Shown here piece after piece: positions 57,639 through 64,000 of a stretch of DNA of 64,000 bases. Each line of letters begins with the position of its first letter. The first letter of the stretch is position 1. Position numbers and translations under genes: made by a program. The stretch spans positions 518,501 through 582,500 of the forward strand of contig NW_026515433.1 of the NCBI RefSeq assembly GCF_014898815.1. The letters run 5' to 3'. The notes below the pieces were generated by a model that saw only the letters and a program-made list of their open reading frames with translations, was not told the origin of the DNA and did not search any database. This stretch comes from Panonychus citri (taxonomy: Eukaryota > Arthropoda > Arachnida > Trombidiformes > Tetranychidae).

Positions 57639-60600
57639 CTAATATTAAATTAATATTATATTGTTTTTACCTATAAAAGATAATATTTACTTTAATTGTT
57701 AACAAAATGCTCAACAATCAACAATTTATTTAATTTTTCTCTTTACAATATTAATAATATTGTTATTAAACAATTAACTGATCGATGTTTCCTCGATCAT
57801 TTCTTTTACATCATCTATCCGATTAGAACGATAATCAACTTAAATCATCATTACGTTTGCAACTCTGTTCCGTTTTTGACCTTAATTAACCTAACGAACC
57901 TAACATGCAACTTTATCGATTGTGAATAAATAAAGACAATAATTATTACGATTTAAAAGTCCTTGATTAGTTAGATCGATTACTTAACATATTGTAGTCG
58001 ATTCTATTACAGCGCATAATCATTATTAAAGAATAGAGATTATTTTCACTCTATTAGTAAAAGAAGAGAAATAAACAAATATTAAATTGGGTCATAAACA
58101 ATTGGAGTTAATTTGGACAAATAAAATCGTTCAAATCATACGAATGAATGAGAAATTATCATCGAAAATCTGAAATATTATCAACAATTGTTTGCAACTT
58201 GAGTGAACTGAGATTATCTTTTTTTTTATTGAGATCATTTGATAATAAACGATGTTTATTATTCATTGGATTCAGCGAATTGAATTTAAAGTTGAGGTTA
58301 AACTTTGTACTTTAAATAATCTCGTGGTTCATTTAAAATCTTGGCTAAAGCCAATAAGTGACTCGAAGCAACGAAATAGATGATACATGTACTTAGGTTT
58401 AAATGGTTATGACGATGACTAAATTAAATTCTCATAAAATAAACTTCCAAATCAATTTAAAGGAGAGAATGAATCGAACTTGGTTCCGTATTGAATGACC
58501 ATCATTAACTTTTCTCATTATTGTCTCAATCTTTTCAGCTTATGGAAGGAGAATCAGATAAAATGGGAACCAGGAAATGAGTATGAAGAGATTTTACTTG
58601 ATCACCAAAATAAAATGGTTACAATTTGAGAAGATAGAAAATAAGTGTTCATCTAATGATATTATCTTTTTCCAATTTTCCAAGGAAAAAAGTTCATTTT
58701 TGTTATATTAATTTAATAATAAAAGAATAAAATTCTACTCAGAAAAAATATCAGCTATTTGATGCCTCGAACTTGTTATCGGAAATATCTCGATTTATGC
58801 ATATTATTACCTTTAGAATATGAGTTAATCTATTGATTGACTTGTCCAAAGAGATTCAATCAACATTATTATCGTAAATCGTTGTGATCGTCAATGTTTT
58901 TGTACTTTACGAATCCAATGGACCTTTGCTGGTTTGCAAGTTCAGCTTATGATAATTTCTTTCATGATAAATTTTGAGATACTGATTCTGATTATGATGG
59001 TTTATACTTCTCATGTATATATGAGTAGATTCTCCATGCATACTTCAAGTGTTTGAGATTAGATAAAATGTTTGAAAGAAAAGGTTGACTTTATCTTCTA
59101 CTCTTGTGAGAATATTTGATATCTGATGATATTCAGTTGAAATGAGATAAAAAGCAGGATAAGCATGATAACCTTATCCTTATTGAAAGTTATTAGGAAC
59201 ATAATAGAAAATTCTTATTCTTTTCTTTATTCAGTATTACAATAAGGCGGTGGTGGTGGTGAAAACTCTGCTCGAAAATGAAGAGGTAAAAGTAAGAATA
59301 ATGAGTTCGAACTGAGGGTAACCTGAATAAAAGATTTCAATAGTCAAAAGAAAAAGAATAACCAGAAATGTCACTAAATGTGCATTATTATTATGTTATA
59401 TTCATTATGATCATGATCATTTTAAGAATCACCTTAAACTTGAGTTTTAATCTTCTCATTGTGAAAACTGAAAGCAAGTTCCAAGGGAATCACTGTAACT
59501 AAACTGATAGCACATTATAACAATAATAATAATAGAAAGAAAGTTGTCATATTTTCACATCACGTCGCATGATAAATTTTCAGATGAAATGCTTCAGATT
59601 CTGAACATATATTCCTATTTTCATTTGATTTTTTCTTAATCTCATTCCGTCTTCATCTGTATCATCTTTTCATCTGCTCTAACTATTTCCTCTACTTAAT
59701 TCGACAATTTTTACTTTTTTAGGTCAAGACTAAATATCTCAGGGTAGGGACTGAATCCTTTGTTCAGTTCCACTGGATACAGAATCTCAACTGAATTTAT
59801 TAACTATTTATTGACCAATGAAAACAGAGAACAATTCAATCATTTGATTTAATCATCTTTTCCTTTGTTTTTCTTTAATCCTTCCAATACAAGGTTCAAA
59901 ATTCGATGATATAATAATCACACAATTGAAAATCATAACCCGAATGAAGCTTCGAGAAGCTATTCAGCTTAAATTGTGCGATTTTTTTCGAAATTGAACT
60001 GTTCAAAAATCATTTGCCAATAAGAATCTGAACGATTATTGAAGAAGCGCTGAATTTTACAATTTTTAATTTGTATAATTTCTCTATCATCTGTTTGCTA
60101 TTAACTTATTACAACTTTTGTTATAAACATTAGAATATTAAATTAACCAATAATCTAGCAAATGAAATAAAATGGTAAATTTTCACACGATAATCGGCTG
60201 AGAAGTTGCGATATTTTCCTTAATCACCATTGGTACTCGTAGAGTAATTGCCTGACATGGTCAATCGTGAGAATTCAGACTAGATTCAATATCACTTGTG
60301 ACCTGATAATAAAATAAAATAAAATGACAAAAGTTTCATCATGAATCAGGCTCTTAATTTGCTTGTATGAGTACTGATGTGCGACAATTATCATTGCACC
60401 ATTGAGCTTCTGTCAATAAGTTGAATCAGAATCAATCGTCTTATTTATCATAGAGTTAGATCTAAGTTTCCTCAATTATCATCACAGATATACAATAACC
60501 TAAGATGGACTGGTAATTGATTTCGGTCGTTTTTTTTAATTAGCCCTTAGATCAACGCAATTGACCAGAAGCAGCAAAAAATGAAATGACCAACAAATTT

Positions 60601-61080
60601 TACTATTTTAATGAATGGATATTTCTATTTTATCTTATTTATTTCGAGACGGAAATTGTAAGGATTTGAAAGATCGAAATAGTGATTCTAAATTACTTTC
60701 AAATTGCGAAATTAAAAAGAGAAAATAGACAGAGTTAAAAGAAAGAAGAAATTTTTCTCCTTCTTGTTCATCGCGAAATTTGAATTATAGAGATCGATCG
60801 ATTTTCGTGGAAATCGAAACGATAAATCGATTAGCTTTCGATCAGAAATCGGTCCATCACTTCATCTTTTCCAAGACTGGTGACATCTATTGGGTCCTCG
60901 TTCTGATTGTACAAAGATCAATTTTCTGTTCAATTTACTAATTTTACCATTGATATTAATTAATCTCTGTAAGTGAATATCAATAATCTCATCTAACACT
61001 GAACGAGACGTTTATCATCTTCATGATTCTCTTGCAATGATAATATTTGATAATTTGATAGTAATCAGTAGATTATTTAA
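57639..61080. other. AT-rich intergenic region, 3.4 kb
   Basis: The largest gene-free stretch of the window. Apart from the possible exon at 57288-57638 just left of it, I see no supported coding sequence, RNA gene or mobile element. A short ggtggtggtggt run lies at about 59248-59260. Confidence 0.5.
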
Positions 61081-62032
61081 TCAGCTATTCTTTTGATTCT
61101 TTCGTTTTGCTTTTTCCTCCAACAAATAGTCCAAAGTTTGACGAGCAAGATTATTTTCCGACAATTGAGTTACTTTCATAAAAGTGTTTGACTGATTGTT
61201 GGTTCGAGACTCGATCAATTCATGTCTACGGAGGATTTTCTGATAAAATTCAATCGCACCATCCAAATATTGGTCATTCAATGTTAACGCTTCATCGATT
61301 GACTCCGAGTCGGCAATTGAATTGACCATTGATGACATAATGAAAACACCGCAAATTAACACGGCCAAAAGAGTTGATTTAACTGCCATTGGTTGAGAGG
61401 TTCGATAAGTGATGACAAACATGGCGGATAAAATGCCATTGACAAGAAGGTTTAATGGTAGAGTTTTTTTATTCCAAAGTAGACAAACACCTTGGGCGAT
61501 AATAAATTGCTTGGATAATTCACTTAGAAGGTAAGTTGAGGCGATTTCCAAATTTTCGGGAGATTTCCAGTCGAGATAAAATCCGTTTATCTCCAGTAGC
61601 TCAATCGCCTCTTCTAAACGGGTAAAGGAAACATTATAAGGAAGACCAAGACTACATTTTTCAAGCCAAATGGATCCTGAAGCAATTAAACAATCCGATT
61701 TGGTGTAATTAAATTGGAAATATGATTTCTCTCGGTTCCATTGATTTTCATTCCTAAATTTGAGGCCAATTAAACGAGTGAAAACCTCTTCAATGGAAGA
61801 TTCAACCATTGAATCCACAGGAACTAATTGACCTTCCCTGAGAAATATGAACAATGAAAACAATTAAAAGAAACATTAATTAAAAGTCAAAGGTTAACAA
61901 TTAACAAGAGCAAAGATAAAGACCAATTTACCTTTTGAACAGCAAAGACTTGTAATTGAGATTAAACTTGGGATTACTGATTAGAATTGGTAAACTCGTG
62001 ATTACCACCGGGGCCAGAACCTTAAAGATCAT
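61081..62032 (-). CDS. TMEM177: TMEM177-like mitochondrial membrane protein
   Basis: TMEM177 is an inner-mitochondrial-membrane protein that stabilises COX20 and helps assembly of cytochrome oxidase subunit COX2. Exons 62032-61932 and 61837-61081 join in phase and encode 285 residues (human 311). The assignment rests on ordered matches: an N-terminal hydrophobic segment (VVITSLPILI), LGLPYN (human VGIPASF), FYLDWKSPENLEIAS (human TVDWRSPAGARLRAS), two adjacent transmembrane segments at about 160-205, and DGAIEFYQKILRRHELI (human GGVEFYEKLLSGNLAL). Identity is low outside these blocks, so orthology is likely rather than certain. Confidence 0.75.
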
Positions 62033-62647
62033 TAGTAACTAATTAAATTGTCGATAAATCAAAAAGAACGAAGAGAAAAACAATTAATTAAAAGGTAAAC
62101 AAAGAACATTAAACCACAAAGAGAATCACATGTTCAACATGTGACTGATTTGTAGCAACTCGAAGGCTGAGCTTGGATGCGAATCAAAGGTTAGCCATTG
62201 ACGAATTAATTAAATTACTAATTGGTGGAGTGAATTGATTGATAATTAAAAAAATTTGTCATTTTCCATGAGGTTGAAAGAAAAAATTTACTCAGTAAAA
62301 AGTGTGAATGATAACCAAAAAGCGATAAACAGAAATGAAATTGACTTGATGGTTTAGTTTGTGTTAAATTGATTCGATTTATTTTGAACATTTTTCGTGC
62401 TCCCAGTGGGCTAAATTGCCCAATTGGTTTTATCTTTTTTGTTTGTTGGTTTACTCAGAGTTATCTAATTTAATTTGATATCGTCACATGTATTTTTTTT
62501 TACAAATTATTAGATGTTGTCTTATTTTTGTTTTCTCACGAAAGATCTGACAGAGATTAAGCTGAGATTGAAATCAGAAAAAAAGTAAACACAAAACACA
62601 CATGAAGAGTTTATGTTGTTTTGCTTCCAGAACTGTCACTTGATCTC
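62033..62647. other. Gap between TMEM177 and MAX
   Basis: Promoter of TMEM177 and 3'UTR of MAX on the same strand. A T10 run lies at about 62492. No gene is supported. Confidence 0.4.
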
Positions 62648-63311
62648 TCAGCTCGGTTCATTAACAGTGTAATTGGCCAGAATCTGAGCGATTTGCTCCT
62701 CCAAAACTTTGTTCTGTCTTTTCAGTTCATCAATGTCCTGTTGATGGATAGAATTCTTTTTCCTCATAAGTTGGATGTACTCGGCTGCTTTTTTCAATAT
62801 TTGTGCTCGAGAAGCCTAAAGATGAGTAGGGAGAAAAGAGAGAGAGAGAGAGAGAAGGAGAGAGTCACATAAACTGAAATTATGCCATGCGAGTAGAAGA
62901 GAAACAACAAAAGTGGAGAATGTGGATTAAGAGAGAAAAAGAGAAGAGAGAAAGAGAAGAAAGGAAAGGGAAGGAAAGAAAAACAATTAAACATTACCTT
63001 TTCTCCACGAAGTGATGGAACAGAGTCTCTTAGACTTGAGAAACTGTCCTTGATATGATCTCTCCTTTTCCTTTCCAAAGCATTGTGATGGGCTCTTTTG
63101 TCCGCCTAGTAACACAATCAGTCACAAGTAGTTGAGAGAGAAGGGAAATGTCAGCAAAAGAAAAGTCAACAAAAAACATGAGTATAAACCAGAAAGAGAT
63201 AAACAAGTGGACATTTACTGATCAGTGAAGAGGAGGAACAATTAGAGATACCTGAGAACTTGAATTACTTACATCCGACTCGATTTCCATATCCATGTCT
63301 TCATCACTCAT
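62648..63311 (-). CDS. MAX: MAX, bHLH-leucine zipper partner of MYC
   Basis: MAX is the obligate dimer partner of MYC, MXD/MNT and MGA proteins and binds CACGTG E-boxes in the nucleus. Three exons, 63311-63273, 63105-62998 and 62815-62648, all phase 0, encode 104 residues. The acidic N-terminus MSDEDMDMEIESD matches the family opening. The basic region KRAHHNALERKRRDHIKDSF, with the DNA-contacting His, Glu and Arg residues, is almost identical to human. Helix 2 (SRAQILKKAAEYIQLM) and a leucine zipper (HQQDIDELKRQNKVLEEQI) follow. The protein ends soon after the zipper (NYTVNEPS) and lacks the long Ser-rich acidic tail and C-terminal basic signal of vertebrate MAX. GA-rich sequence fills the second intron. 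Confidence 0.97.
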
Positions 63312-64000
63312 TATTTTATTAAACACAATTTAACCCAAAAAATGGCCTAATTAACACAAGTTTCAATACAATTCACAAATAAAAATAAGTCTAAATAAAA
63401 AAATCTATGAGTTGGAAATGCGCAAGAGCCAAAATCCAAAGATCGGCTCAGCAGCTTTTCAAGCCGAATTAATGTCTTTCTCTTTCTCTCTCTTACTTTC
63501 AGCTTGAGAACGCAAGTGAAAGCGGTAACATTTAATTACCATTCTGATCACAATTAACCAACATTTAAATCTAATCTAATCTTAAAATTAACCAGGAAAA
63601 AAGCTAAGATGTAACAATTATGATCTCAAGTTAATTTACATTAAATCGTTATGTTTATCTGTTCTAAAAGTTCATCTTCGATTCGTTCATCATCCCAACG
63701 ACTCGTTTCTGTCCCTCGACGAGATCAAATTAACGAAGCACGAATGTTAAGACCAATGACTGAATAAATTTAATGTATAATTTTAGATAATTTACTGATT
63801 GTCGTAATTACGATGCCTGATAAACTCTGATAATCAGAAATCATTTTGATTCAATTTGATCGTTTAATCATTGACACACCTTAGCTCCTGGTCTCAGGGT
63901 TCGGTCACTCAATTGGTACAATTGAGACTTTAATTGTTCTGCTCTTCTTTGTTTTAATTGTTACTGTTTTTGTTTCTAAGTTTTATTTATATTTTTTTAA
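63312..64000. other. Upstream region of MAX
   Basis: Non-coding to the right edge of the window. A pyrimidine tract (tctttctctttctctctctt, 63475-63494) lies about 165-180 bp upstream of the MAX start codon, and AT-rich sequence follows. No other gene begins here that I can support. Confidence 0.4.

Noticed and set aside
57696..57929. 77-codon plus-strand frame rich in Asn, Ile and Leu
   Set aside because: Typical chance frame in AT-rich DNA; no start context or splice support.

Overview
The window is nuclear DNA of an arthropod, most likely a mite of the spider-mite type. It is AT-rich (by eye), genes are closely packed, coding exons are joined by short GT...AG introns of about 50-110 bases (a few genes have kilobase introns), and every recognisable gene is a metazoan ortholog. 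The C-terminus of the misshapen kinase is close to the fly protein. The mite assignment is an inference from gene style and content, not a proof. I see no intact transposon, no CRISPR array and no viral gene.

Layout, left to right. 1-6.3 kb is a dense housekeeping block: the 5' end of the nuclear exosome nuclease EXOSC10/Rrp6 (minus), ribosomal protein eL42 (RPL36A), RTRAF/hCLE (minus), a mu-class glutathione S-transferase, the complex I assembly factor NDUFAF1, and TMEM60 (minus). 7.5-17 kb is one phospholipase C-beta gene with eight coding exons. 18-25 kb holds a small secreted protein, an orphan coiled-coil protein, UTP3/SAS10, tRNA-Cys(GCA) and a secreted histidine-rich protein. 27-34 kb is the Ste20-family kinase misshapen (MAP4K4/TNIK/MINK1 group) on the minus strand. 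35-44 kb carries a small secreted Trp/Pro-tailed peptide, an ABCG half-transporter, a secreted Lys/His-rich protein, an F-box/LRR protein and methionine aminopeptidase 1. 45-57 kb is an F-spondin gene on the minus strand (Reeler, Spondin_N, three TSP1, Kunitz, TSP1). 61-63.3 kb holds TMEM177 and MAX, both minus.

The most striking observation is a chimeric gene at 3.3-4.4 kb. The mu-class GST carries an N-terminal extension of about 53 residues that is a diverged duplicate of the mitochondrial presequence and beginning of the neighbouring NDUFAF1, and flanking 5' DNA seems to have been copied too. This looks like capture of a targeting signal by tandem duplication, and it predicts a mitochondrial mu-class GST. 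Other points are four small secreted orphan proteins with strongly biased composition, a phase-matched candidate 69-nt cassette exon inside the CNH region of misshapen, a misshapen linker without the usual Glu/Arg/Gln coiled coil, and a long inverted repeat beside a possible alternative donor in F-spondin.

Three conserved genes (RTRAF, PLC-beta, F-spondin) each need one extra base in or next to an A/T homopolymer to stay in frame. Recurrent under-calling in the assembly is the simplest explanation, so frames near homopolymers here should be treated with care. There is no operon-like logic; genes are mostly independent, with several divergent pairs sharing a promoter region (EXOSC10/RPL36A, RTRAF/GST, coiled-coil gene/UTP3).
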